A stretch of DNA of 64,000 nt, taken from contig CANMZT010000003.1 in the NCBI GenBank assembly GCA_947502405.1, forward strand, positions 186,001 through 250,000, given 5' to 3'. Under the pieces are notes generated by a model. It worked only from the letters and a program-made list of their open reading frames with translations, did no database searches and was not told where the DNA came from. The position numbers were made by a program, and so were the translations under genes. Positions 52,955-60,705 of the stretch are shown here, one piece after another. This stretch comes from an uncultured Algibacter sp. (GTDB lineage: Bacteria; Bacteroidota; Bacteroidia; Flavobacteriales; Flavobacteriaceae). Each line of letters begins with the position of its first letter. The stretch's first letter is position 1.

Positions 52955-53018
52955 TGTTATAAACTGGTGGCTTTTATAGGGTTTGAGTGCGTACAGATTG
53001 AGCCACTTGTTTATAACA
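52955..53018 (+). repeat. Array hairpin H4
   Basis: TGTTATAAAC-tg-GTGGCT-28 nt (with GAGTGCGTACA)-AGCCAC-tt-GTTTATAACA. It has the same two stems and the same tg/tt mismatch as H2, with different stem sequences. Confidence 0.8.
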
Positions 53019-53048
53019 CATTTATATAACCACTATAACCAAAGCAAA

Positions 53049-53273
53049 ATGAACACAATATCAGTACATTACGATTTGAAGTGGAGATATAAAAAACACC
53101 ACAATTACCAATGGACAACTTGTTGTAAATTAATAAATACTCAAACAAGTAAAGTCATAAAAAAAACTGTAAATGGGCGTTCTGTTGGTTATTGGATAAA
53201 AGGAAAATTTGTAACGTTAAATAACTTAAGAAGTGATTTAGAATTAATACCTCCAGAAACTTACCCCTTTTAA
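53049..53273 (+). CDS. Small phage-type protein
   Basis: A 74-aa protein from the ATG at 53049; the track start lies inside hairpin H4. The pattern YQWTTCCKLINTQTSKVIKKTVNGRSVGYWIKGKFVTLNNLR...IPPETYPF is a small family I recognise from Bacteroidota mobile elements; function unknown. Confidence 0.6.
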   Translation: MNTISVHYDLKWRYKKHHNYQWTTCCKLINTQTSKVIKKTVNGRSVGYWIKGKFVTLNNLRSDLELIPPETYPF

Positions 53274-53283
53274 AAATATAAAA

Positions 53284-53308
53284 ATACTTAAAACCACATT
53301 ACCACATG
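53284..53308 (+). promoter_or_regulatory. Shared leader, copy 6
   Basis: ATACTTAAAACCACATTACCACATG before the C5 methyltransferase. Confidence 0.88.
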
Positions 53309-54985
53309 AAAACCAAAACCTTATTTCTTTTTGAAACGCAAAACTTTATAAACCATGTAAAGCAAAATTATAATCCAGACGAGCCACTTGTTTTTTGGAT
53401 AGATTTATTTTGTGGTGCTGGCGGCACATCAACAGGTATTCACTTTACAGGTGAAAATAATTTTGTTGCAGCATGTGTAAACCACGATTTAAACGCTATT
53501 AAATCGCATGAAAAAAATCATCCTAATACTATTCATTTTGTAGAAGATATTAGAGATTTTAAAGTTGTAGAAAAATTAGCCTATTTAGTTAAAAAACTAC
53601 GTTTAATATTTCCTAATTGCACTATTAATCTTTGGGGATCGTTGGAATGTACAAACTTTTCAAAAGCTAAAGGCGGCCAACCACGAGATGCAGATAGCCG
53701 TACACTAGCCGAACACATGTTTATGTACTTAAAAGCATTAAAACCTAGTTATTTTTGGGTTGAAAATGTTCGCGAATTTATGAGTTGGGGCCCGCTTAAT
53801 GAAAACGGCAAACCTATTTCCAGAACAGAAGGCAAAGACTATATAAAATGGATTAAAAAAGTAAAATCTTTTGGATATAAATATGATGCAAAGTTGCTTA
53901 ATGCTGCAAATTTTGGAGCATACCAAAGTAGAGAGCGATTATTTATTCAATTTACAAAAAAAGGATATCCAATTTCATGGCCAGAGCAAACGCACACCAA
54001 AGATAAAGTTGAAAACTCGTTGTTTCCTATGGAAAAATGGAAACCCGTAAAAGATGTTTTAGATTTGAATGATGAAGGTGTTAGTATTTTTCAGCGTAAA
54101 AAAGAACTTTCAGACAACACACTAAAACGCATCTATGCAGGATTATTAAAGTTTGTAGCTAACGGTGAGCAAGTATTTACAAAACGGTATAATGGTGGCA
54201 AAGTAAATCCGCACCAAAAAGTAAATTCAATTAACAAACCATTAGGCACAATTTTATCAAATAATACGCATGCGCTTGTAAAATCAGTGTTCATAAAAAA
54301 ATACTTTTCTGGTAGACCAGAAGGAAAAGTAATTAGTGTAGATGGTCCAGCAGGAACAGTTACTACTTCTGGTGGTCAAGCTGTGGTTACATCATCCCAC
54401 TTATCAACCTACTATGGTAACTTTGGTTTACACTCTATAGAAAATCCTTCACCCACCATCACCACAAAAGATAGAGTTACCAAAATAGATGTTAATTTTT
54501 TAGACGAGCAATACGGTAAAGGATCTGCACGAACCATTGAAAAACCAATTGGCGCACTTACTACAATTCCAAAATTTAATTTAGTAAAAGCAAAACAATA
54601 CATCTATAACCCAGGATGGGGTGGCACACACGGTAATATAGAAAACCCGTGTTGTACCGTTGTGGCTAGACAAGACAAAGCACCATTGTATTTAGTATCT
54701 ACAGAGTTAGGACAAATTACAATACCAGTCTATAAAAGTGATAGCGAAACCATGATTAAAATAAAAGAATTTATGGTAACACATGGTATTGTAGATATTA
54801 AAATGCGAATGCTTAACATACCAGAGTTAAAGCAAATACAAGGCTTCCCTAAAAATTATAAGCTAGTAGGAAACAAAACCCAACAAAAAAAGTTTATTGG
54901 TAACGCTGTAGAAGTAAACCAAGCTAAGGCATTGGTAAAAAGTAACTACCAAGCTATACAAATGTATTTTAATAATGCAGCATAA
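53306..54985 (+). CDS. DNA (cytosine-5) methyltransferase
   Basis: A 559-aa protein. Motif I WIDLFCGAGGTSTGIHF (about 31-47), motif IV GSLECTNFSKAKGG with the catalytic Cys (ECTNFS in place of the common PPCQxFS), motif VI FWVENVREF, motif VIII NAANFGAYQSRERLF, and motif X KFIGNAVEVNQAKAL. The target-recognition region between VIII and X is long and repeats SINKPLGTI/TIEKPIGAL/SIENPSPTI-type segments. No restriction enzyme is adjacent, so it is an orphan that probably protects the element from host restriction. Confidence 0.93.
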   Translation: MKTKTLFLFETQNFINHVKQNYNPDEPLVFWIDLFCGAGGTSTGIHFTGENNFVAACVNHDLNAIKSHEKNHPNTIHFVEDIRDFKVVEKLAYLVKKLRLIFPNCTINLWGSLECTNFSKAKGGQPRDADSRTLAEHMFMYLKALKPSYFWVENVREFMSWGPLNENGKPISRTEGKDYIKWIKKVKSFGYKYDAKLLNAANFGAYQSRERLFIQFTKKGYPISWPEQTHTKDKVENSLFPMEKWKPVKDVLDLNDEGVSIFQRKKELSDNTLKRIYAGLLKFVANGEQVFTKRYNGGKVNPHQKVNSINKPLGTILSNNTHALVKSVFIKKYFSGRPEGKVISVDGPAGTVTTSGGQAVVTSSHLSTYYGNFGLHSIENPSPTITTKDRVTKIDVNFLDEQYGKGSARTIEKPIGALTTIPKFNLVKAKQYIYNPGWGGTHGNIENPCCTVVARQDKAPLYLVSTELGQITIPVYKSDSETMIKIKEFMVTHGIVDIKMRMLNIPELKQIQGFPKNYKLVGNKTQQKKFIGNAVEVNQAKALVKSNYQAIQMYFNNAA

Positions 54986-54988
54986 TTA

Positions 54989-55015
54989 ATACTTAAAACC
55001 ACATTACCACACATG
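54989..55015 (+). promoter_or_regulatory. Shared leader, copy 7
   Basis: ATACTTAAAACCACATTACCACACATG before the adenine methyltransferase; 2 nt longer than the others. Confidence 0.85.
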
Positions 55016-55900
55016 AGCGGAAATATTAATAATAAAATAGCTTTTGATTATTTTGGAGGTAAATTCTCTTGGATTAAACATTTGTATCAATATTTTCCAA
55101 ATGATTTTATACATCTTGTAGATGTTTTTGGAGGAAGTTTTTCTGTAACGCTTAACTATGATAAAAAAGTTATTAAAACAGCTAACGAAATAAATAGCAA
55201 CATCACTAACTTTTTTGAAGTATTAAGAGACAGAGAAGATGAATTGTTAAACGCTCTTGAACTTACTCCTTGTAGCAGGGAAGAATATGATAGATGTTGG
55301 GAATATGACTTATCTCAAGATAAACTAGAAGCAGCTAGAAGATTATATGTAAGATTGAGACAATCCTTTTTTTCTTTAGGTTCAGCTCGTAAAAATAAAG
55401 GCTGGCACATGGCCAAGACACAAGTTAATTGTTCAGGAGGTGAAACCGTAAGTAAATGGAATAATGCTATTCCAAAATTACGAGATGTGGCAATTGAATT
55501 AAGAAAAAATATTCAAATAACTAATTACGACTTTTTAGAATGTATTGAAAGAATAGATTTTACTGGAGCATTTTTTTATTGTGATCCACCTTATCCTTAT
55601 GAAACTAGAGCGTCTAAAGATGATTATTTGTTTGAATTTACAACAAAACAGCACGAGCAGCTGGCAGAAAAATTACATTCAGTAAAAGGTAGAGCAATGA
55701 TAAGCAGTTACAATTCTGAAATGTATGATATATTATATTCTGATTGGACAAAAATAGAATTACCAAAGAAAAAAAACAATATTAGATCCGGAGAAGTGCA
55801 AGAGGTTATATGGTTTAACTATCCAATTGAAGAAACAAAACAATTTCATCTAAAAGTTGAAGATGAAAACTACGGCACACAATTAAAAATTGATTTATAA
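55013..55900 (+). CDS. D12-class N6-adenine DNA methyltransferase
   Basis: A 295-aa Dam-like protein. The N-terminal YFGGKFSWIKHL and VDVFGGSFSVTLNY (motifs X/I) and the catalytic FFYCDPPYPYET (DPPY) define the class. VRLRQSFFSLGSARKNKGWHM lies in the target-recognition part. The site cannot be read from sequence. Also an orphan, 28 bp after the C5 enzyme, and likely part of an anti-restriction or timing module. Confidence 0.93.
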   Translation: MSGNINNKIAFDYFGGKFSWIKHLYQYFPNDFIHLVDVFGGSFSVTLNYDKKVIKTANEINSNITNFFEVLRDREDELLNALELTPCSREEYDRCWEYDLSQDKLEAARRLYVRLRQSFFSLGSARKNKGWHMAKTQVNCSGGETVSKWNNAIPKLRDVAIELRKNIQITNYDFLECIERIDFTGAFFYCDPPYPYETRASKDDYLFEFTTKQHEQLAEKLHSVKGRAMISSYNSEMYDILYSDWTKIELPKKKNNIRSGEVQEVIWFNYPIEETKQFHLKVEDENYGTQLKIDL

Positions 55901-55925
55901 ATACTTAAAACCACATTACCACATG
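55901..55925 (+). promoter_or_regulatory. Shared leader, copy 8
   Basis: ATACTTAAAACCACATTACCACATG; its ATG fixes the start of the ASCH-like gene. Confidence 0.88.
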
Positions 55926-56453
55926 AACGCATCATTCACAACAAAATTTTCAAACAAAGCAAACCAATTAATAGCAGACAAATACACCTATTTTGTACCA
56001 AAAATATTAAAAGGTATAGAGCAGCTGCAACCAACCAACGAAAACCTGTATTTCTATTACCAGGAGTATGTTATGCTTCAGAGGAAATTAAAAAAGGATT
56101 ACAAAATTGATGTATTACACCCAAAAATACACACCATAAGAGAAGATAAGCACAACCGTTGGAAAGCAGGAAACCTTATTCATTTTTACATCTACACACG
56201 TACAAAAAACCAACTATTGTTTGCACCAATACTAAAATGTAAAAGTGTACAAAGTATAGAGGTTTTATGGCACGATCCAGATGGGTTTTTAACAGCCACA
56301 CCAAGAGTTTATATAAACCAACGTTGGATAATTGGCGATGAACTAAAAAAACTAGCTTTAAATGATGGTTTTGAATCTACAGAAACATTTTTTGCCTATT
56401 TCAACACTGATTTTAAAGGTAAACTAATTCATTGGACAGATTTAAAATATTAA
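55923..56453 (+). CDS. ASCH/PUA-like domain protein
   Basis: A 176-aa protein; the leader sets the start at 55923 rather than the track start 55890. HPKIHTIREDKHNRWKAGNLIHFYIYTRTKNQLLFAPILKCKSVQSIEV is the characteristic first half of phage ASCH-fold proteins, and the C-terminus has LALNDGFESTETFFAYFNTDFKGKLIHW. It probably binds RNA or modified bases; exact role unknown. Confidence 0.75.
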   Translation: MNASFTTKFSNKANQLIADKYTYFVPKILKGIEQLQPTNENLYFYYQEYVMLQRKLKKDYKIDVLHPKIHTIREDKHNRWKAGNLIHFYIYTRTKNQLLFAPILKCKSVQSIEVLWHDPDGFLTATPRVYINQRWIIGDELKKLALNDGFESTETFFAYFNTDFKGKLIHWTDLKY

Positions 56454-56455
56454 AC

Positions 56456-56614
56456 ATGAATACCCTAACCATAACTATAATAAAAGCACACCCCTCTATG
56501 TGGTATAATGCCAATATTAAAGCGCAATTTAAAGTTATAGACACACCATACAATTATTACAAATACAAAGGCAAGAAAATAATTTTTAAATCTGATGCCT
56601 TAGTTAATAAATAG
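56456..56614 (+). CDS. 52-aa hypothetical protein
   Basis: MNTLTITIIKAHPSMWYNANIKAQFKVIDTPYNYYKYKGKKIIFKSDALVNK from the ATG at 56456, 2 bp after the previous stop. A short SH3-like or Cro-like beta barrel is possible. Not recognised. Confidence 0.5.
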   Translation: MNTLTITIIKAHPSMWYNANIKAQFKVIDTPYNYYKYKGKKIIFKSDALVNK

Positions 56615-56619
56615 ATACC

Positions 56620-56895
56620 ATGAAATTATCAAACAAAACAGAAACAATTAATAAACCTTATGGTTGTTACGAAGAAAGAGAAAGTGCAGGCTTCAAATAT
56701 AAGTCTGGAGTGTATTACCATCCAAAAGGTATAGTATCAGTTTATGCTAGTGCTTTTAAAACAAATTTTATAATGTTTTCGTTCATCTACAACGGTACGA
56801 AGTATGAACGTAAAATTACAGGATCAAAATCTATAAGCGATAAAGCTATTAACACTAGGGCTAATCAGTTTGTAAAATCGTTATTTATTAAGTAG
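56620..56895 (+). CDS. Hypothetical small protein
   Basis: A 91-aa protein. The C-terminus FIYNGTKYERKITGSKSISDKAINTRANQFVKSLF and the overall layout recall AP2-like/integrase arm-type DNA-binding modules; weak. Last gene before the minus-strand regulator region. Confidence 0.5.
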   Translation: MKLSNKTETINKPYGCYEERESAGFKYKSGVYYHPKGIVSVYASAFKTNFIMFSFIYNGTKYERKITGSKSISDKAINTRANQFVKSLFIK

Positions 56896-56902
56896 GACTT
56901 TT

Positions 56903-57115
56903 TTAAGTTTTATTCTCTTCCAACTCGCCAAAAGCTTCCATAATAATGGTACATTCTTTTTTGGTGAGTTTTTTTATTTTTTTGGCTTCTTCAAGCGTTA
57001 TTCCACGCTGTTCTTTAATAGTTTTATTAGTAAATTCAGCTAAATAAGCATCTCTACTGCCGTTAATGTGTGTGTGTAACCGCCCTTTATTACAGGCGCA
57101 TGGTAGTGGTTTCAT
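56903..57115 (-). CDS. Small hypothetical protein on the opposite strand
   Basis: A 70-aa protein starting MKPLPCACNKGRLHTHINGS (CxC...H...H, possible metal site) with a helical acidic tail. It has its own shared leader and is divergent from the late operon, so it may be a late regulator (inference). Confidence 0.55.
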   Translation of the reverse strand: MKPLPCACNKGRLHTHINGSRDAYLAEFTNKTIKEQRGITLEEAKKIKKLTKKECTIIMEAFGELEENKT

Positions 57116-57137
57116 GTGGTGTGGTTTTTAAGTACTT
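57113..57137 (-). promoter_or_regulatory. Shared leader, copy 9 (minus strand)
   Basis: On the minus strand AGTACTTAAAAACCACACCACATG precedes the 70-aa gene, showing that the leader follows gene orientation. Confidence 0.78.
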
Positions 57138-57203
57138 CAAATTTAATAAATTATATCTATAAAAAATACTTTCTGCATAGTTTTTAGGTATGTTATAATA
57201 ACG

Positions 57204-57263
57204 AATAGTAAAAAATAGTAAAAAATCGTGGCTAATCGTGGCTTACGTTAACGAATCGTAAAA
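57204..57263. repeat. Six in-phase 10-bp units
   Basis: AATAGTAAAA x2, AATCGTGGCT x2, TACGTTAACG, AATCGTAAAA, with an exact 10-bp period. This is one helical turn, typical of arrayed operators or iterons. It lies between the divergent 70-aa gene and the late operon. Confidence 0.8.
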
Positions 57264-57359
57264 CCATCACACACTTATATCTCATCTTTATAACCTGATA
57301 AGAGAAATTTTAATCATGCACAATGAAAAGTTTTGAATTAGTTAAGTAAGGTTATTTAT

Positions 57360-57383
57360 AAGCGCAAGGTGGTTCTTGCGCTT
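57360..57383. promoter_or_regulatory. Hairpin in the late-operon leader
   Basis: AAGCGCAAG-gtggtt-CTTGCGCTT followed by GTTTTGTTC, 30 bp before the first late gene. It could be a leader hairpin or an attenuator/terminator. Confidence 0.6.
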
Positions 57384-57412
57384 GTTTTGTTCTTTGAAAT
57401 TGATAAAAAAGT

Positions 57413-59074
57413 ATGACGTCAGAAGAAATTAACACAGCATTATACAGGCCCATTTTAAGTGGCGATAAGTATAATGGTTTATTTCCTTCAAGCGCATGTA
57501 AAACAGTAAAGCTTGCTAAAGGTAATACCAAGGTAGCTATTACTCAAATGGCTAAATGGGCCAAAAAGTATGTAAATCATACTAAAAAAATAGCACCCAC
57601 TTTTATAGCAAATACGCTAGAAGAAACTTTGAATAATATTCAATGGTTTTTGTATTGGCATATTAACTACAAAATTGATGGTACAGATCAAAACCTAAAA
57701 AGCCCTGCATGTTCATGGGAAACAAGATTTGATGGTACTGATTGTAAAAGCTACAGCATTTTTGCAAGCACTATACTTTTAAACTTAGGTATCAACCATT
57801 TTCTGCGGAGAATTAAACAAAACGATGGCAGTAACGCCTTTACACATGTTTACGTAGCAATACCTATAAATCAATCACAAAAAACACTTACTAAAAACGC
57901 AAAATTTGGTAAAGACTATCTAATAATTGATGGCACCATAGAGCATAATATAGAATTACCCTTCAGAGATAAAGATGATATTTATATGGAAACTAAATTA
58001 CCAATATACGGATTAGCAGCACCACACAGAGGTATGGGTTGTAGTTGTGGTTGTAACAATTATCAATCACCAGATATAGTGCCTATGGTAACACCAGATG
58101 TAATGCCTGTGGTGGCAATGGCTGGTTTAGGTTCTGATAGAGTAACTCAAATTCCTATTAATGGTATAACAAAAGGGTTTAACCTACCTACATTAGAAAA
58201 CACTACATATAATCAATTACCTATTGGTACTAACAGCGGTTTTGACCCATTAAATCCAGTAAATTCTCTGATTTCTTTAATACCTGGTGGGGATATTATA
58301 AATTCTGTAGTGCCAGTTGGCGAAATACTTGGAAACATTACTAAGTATGCTGGCGATATGTTTTCTACAAGCTTATCGTGTTATAAATCTACACATACAC
58401 CCTCGCAAACTGAAACGTCTATCAATAATGTGTTGATGCCTTTTATTACAAACGAGTTAAGTCTTGTAGATTCTAATAATCCAGAATTGGCTTTAGTACA
58501 ACTAGAAACCATTATGAAGTATGCTAAAGGCGGATATAGTGGCGTTGAAGGTGCTTTAACTGAAAGCAAATGGAAAAAATGCAGTAGAGAAAGCTTAAAA
58601 ATGTTTAGCAAATGGTGGAACAAAACCTTTAATGAAGTTAAAGCAAAAAGAGACAAGCTAGTTTCTCAAATGAAAGCCGCAGGTTATGTTTTAGATAGTA
58701 AAACGCAATCTTTTGATTCCAGAACATGGGACGTAGGCGATAAACCTAACACCTATGAAGGCGATATAGGATTAAATGTATATGGAGCCAAATATGATAA
58801 TACAGGTTTTGAAACATTTAACATGAAAACATACAGTATCAAGTACGCTCCTGAAAATACAAGTATTTCTTTGGATGGTAGCACTCCAGATATTGTTTCC
58901 AGTTACGTTGATACAAATGGCGAATTGGTTTTTTTAGATGCAAACAACCAAAAAGTAAATACTAAAAAACCAAAAACACAACAAGCTGGTTTTGGTTTAA
59001 TGGGCGGTATAGTTATAACGGCCATAATTGTAGGTGCTGTTGTTTTAAACAAGAATGATAAACCAAAAGAATAA
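57413..59074 (+). CDS. Transglutaminase-like cysteine protein with C-terminal membrane anchor
   Basis: A 553-aa protein. Residues about 30-190 look like a transglutaminase/papain-like fold: Cys111 in FDGTDCKSYSIFASTIL, His145 in AFTHVYVAI, Asp173 in YLIIDGTIEHN. Next comes a Cys cluster RGMGCSCGCNN (about 206-216), a Gly/Pro-rich middle, a helical segment (about 330-430) and one C-terminal helix (GFGLMGGIVITAIIVGAVVL) with a short basic tail. First gene of the late operon. It may crosslink or cleave virion or wall proteins (inference). Confidence 0.65.
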   Translation: MTSEEINTALYRPILSGDKYNGLFPSSACKTVKLAKGNTKVAITQMAKWAKKYVNHTKKIAPTFIANTLEETLNNIQWFLYWHINYKIDGTDQNLKSPACSWETRFDGTDCKSYSIFASTILLNLGINHFLRRIKQNDGSNAFTHVYVAIPINQSQKTLTKNAKFGKDYLIIDGTIEHNIELPFRDKDDIYMETKLPIYGLAAPHRGMGCSCGCNNYQSPDIVPMVTPDVMPVVAMAGLGSDRVTQIPINGITKGFNLPTLENTTYNQLPIGTNSGFDPLNPVNSLISLIPGGDIINSVVPVGEILGNITKYAGDMFSTSLSCYKSTHTPSQTETSINNVLMPFITNELSLVDSNNPELALVQLETIMKYAKGGYSGVEGALTESKWKKCSRESLKMFSKWWNKTFNEVKAKRDKLVSQMKAAGYVLDSKTQSFDSRTWDVGDKPNTYEGDIGLNVYGAKYDNTGFETFNMKTYSIKYAPENTSISLDGSTPDIVSSYVDTNGELVFLDANNQKVNTKKPKTQQAGFGLMGGIVITAIIVGAVVLNKNDKPKE

Positions 59075-59128
59075 AAGAACGTGCATTGAAGCATACTTTA
59101 TATAATTATTAATTAACAACAAAAAAAG

Positions 59129-59545
59129 ATGAAATTACAGAAAGTAACCTCTAAAAAAGCATTAGATGCTGGATTAGTAGCCCTTGAAGCAGGCGTAGGA
59201 TTCGCAGCTTCAAATGCAGCGGTTGGACCTCTTAATTCGTTAGTAAACAATAAAATGGCTTCAAAAGGGATTTTGGCTGTTGTAGGTTTAACATTAGCGA
59301 TTGCAGTTCCTAACAACCACGTAAAAGCCATTGGCGCAGGTATGGCAGCTAAACAAACTTTTGATTTAGTAAAAGATGCTGTTGCACCACATGTACCTAG
59401 TGATGGTATTATTGCTGATGCATTAGAAATTGAAGCAGCACCACAAGCTGCACCCGAAGGTATGGGACGTTTAAACCGTGCTATGGGTAATGCAGAGCCT
59501 TTTAGAATAGGAAATCCATTAGGAGTAAACTATCAATTAGGTTAA
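59129..59545 (+). CDS. Small Ala/Gly-rich membrane protein
   Basis: A 138-aa protein with two weak hydrophobic helices (LVALEAGVGFAASNAAVGPL; GILAVVGLTLAIAVPNNHVKAIGAGMAA) and a tail with GMGRLNRAMGN and RIGNPLGVNYQLG. The GMGN/GNP words recur in neighbouring late proteins. Possibly a virion membrane protein. Confidence 0.6.
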   Translation: MKLQKVTSKKALDAGLVALEAGVGFAASNAAVGPLNSLVNNKMASKGILAVVGLTLAIAVPNNHVKAIGAGMAAKQTFDLVKDAVAPHVPSDGIIADALEIEAAPQAAPEGMGRLNRAMGNAEPFRIGNPLGVNYQLG

Positions 59546-59607
59546 ACAAAAAGGATCAAACACACACACAAACACACACAAATAAAAACAAATTAAAAAA
59601 AGTAATC

Positions 59608-60243
59608 ATGTTAGAAATACAGAATAAATTAAGAGCAATTGCTTGGATGCGTGACACAATGAAGCCAAAATTATTTACAGTATTAAGCTTTTTAGTACTA
59701 GTAAGTAGTCAATTGTCTGCTAACACTCAATTGTTAGCAGCGCAAGGTAAAATTAACCCTAGAGATAGAAGTATAACAGTTCGCAATAAAGTTGTAGCTG
59801 GAGGAACTATCAATTTATTAGATGGCTATAATGCCATGATTAAAGGTAAGAATGATTTTAACGGTAATAAGTTATCAAACAACTTAAATTTTGTTTTAGA
59901 TTCACTTCAACTGAATTATGGAACAGGAGTAACCGCAACGGTTGGTGATAAATATGATTTAGTAGATTTCACATCTTCATTGCCACCTGCTTTAAAATCA
60001 GCTATTTTAATTATTGAGCAAGACGATAAGGTGATTAGAAAACTTTCAATTGCAGCAATTAATGAAGCTAAAAGTACTGATAACCGTTTTTATGAAACTC
60101 AACTAGCTTTATTGAAAAGTGACACAATAACAGGTCTTAAAATCGAATTTGGAGAGAATGCTGCATTCACTTATACAGGTGGTGATGACGCTTCTTATGT
60201 GGAGTTGATTTTACAAGGTTTTGAAACCGCAACTACATACTAG
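59608..60243 (+). CDS. Beta-rich protein, capsid or major structural protein candidate
   Basis: A 211-aa protein. A hydrophobic stretch (LFTVLSFLVLVSSQLSA, about 22-38; possibly a signal if translation starts at Met 18) is followed by a strand-rich body (INPRDRSITVRNKVVAGGTINLLDG; SAILIIEQDDKVIRKLSIAAIN; TGLKIEFGENAAFTYTGGDDASYVELILQGFE). It has its own strong terminator, as expected for an abundant product. A jelly-roll capsid is plausible but unproven. Confidence 0.5.
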   Translation: MLEIQNKLRAIAWMRDTMKPKLFTVLSFLVLVSSQLSANTQLLAAQGKINPRDRSITVRNKVVAGGTINLLDGYNAMIKGKNDFNGNKLSNNLNFVLDSLQLNYGTGVTATVGDKYDLVDFTSSLPPALKSAILIIEQDDKVIRKLSIAAINEAKSTDNRFYETQLALLKSDTITGLKIEFGENAAFTYTGGDDASYVELILQGFETATTY

Positions 60244-60266
60244 ATAAAACACAAAATTATAATAAC

Positions 60267-60306
60267 AAAAGCCTTTATGCATGTATTGTGCTTAAAGGCT
60301 TTTTTT
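60267..60306 (+). terminator. Terminator inside the late operon
   Basis: AAAAGCCTTTA...TAAAGGCTTTTTTT: a 10-bp stem plus T-run, 25 bp after the 211-aa gene. Confidence 0.85.
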
Positions 60307-60320
60307 AAATCCAAAAAATC

Positions 60321-60704
60321 ATGGAAAATAGTAATGTTAAGCATCTTTACGATAAAGTAAATATTGTCATCCCTGTTGGTTCGCCTAGTTTTAGTAAATC
60401 AATTTCTATTAAAAAAGGAAAATGTGTTGGAGTTAAACTTATTCATATTTCTAGCGCACAAGCCGTTAATCAAAACTTAAATCTTGGGGTATCAGATGGT
60501 AATAATCCATTAGTTAACGCTACAGATTTTAGAGATTTTATTCAGCTTGGTGGCGGTTATAAAGATGGTTTTAAACCTTGTAATTTCGATTCTAGCTTAG
60601 AAGTATCTGTTGATGCCATTGCTGAAAGTAATATTGCAGGTGCAGATTTTAAGGCTCAACTCATTTTTATGATTGAGGAAGAGTGTAACGCAATTAATAA
60701 CTAG
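60321..60704 (+). CDS. Small beta-rich structural candidate
   Basis: A 127-aa protein. Strands (KVNIVIPVGSPSFSKSISIKKGKCVGVKLIHISSA; ADFKAQLIFMIEEE) fit one beta sandwich. The Gly/Asn-rich centre (NLGVSDGNNPLVNATDFRDFIQLGGGYKDG) is loop-like. Neighbours are also small and beta-rich. Not recognised. Confidence 0.5.
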   Translation: MENSNVKHLYDKVNIVIPVGSPSFSKSISIKKGKCVGVKLIHISSAQAVNQNLNLGVSDGNNPLVNATDFRDFIQLGGGYKDGFKPCNFDSSLEVSVDAIAESNIAGADFKAQLIFMIEEECNAINN

Positions 60705-60705
60705 C

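Noticed and set aside
51291-53018. Classical integron attC sites
   Set aside because: The architecture is similar, but the RYYYAAC/GTTRRRY core boxes are not met and no integron integrase is seen; reported only as attC-like.
49000-53300. CRISPR array
   Set aside because: Repeats are inverted, irregularly spaced and bracket ORFs; there are no regular spacers and no cas genes.
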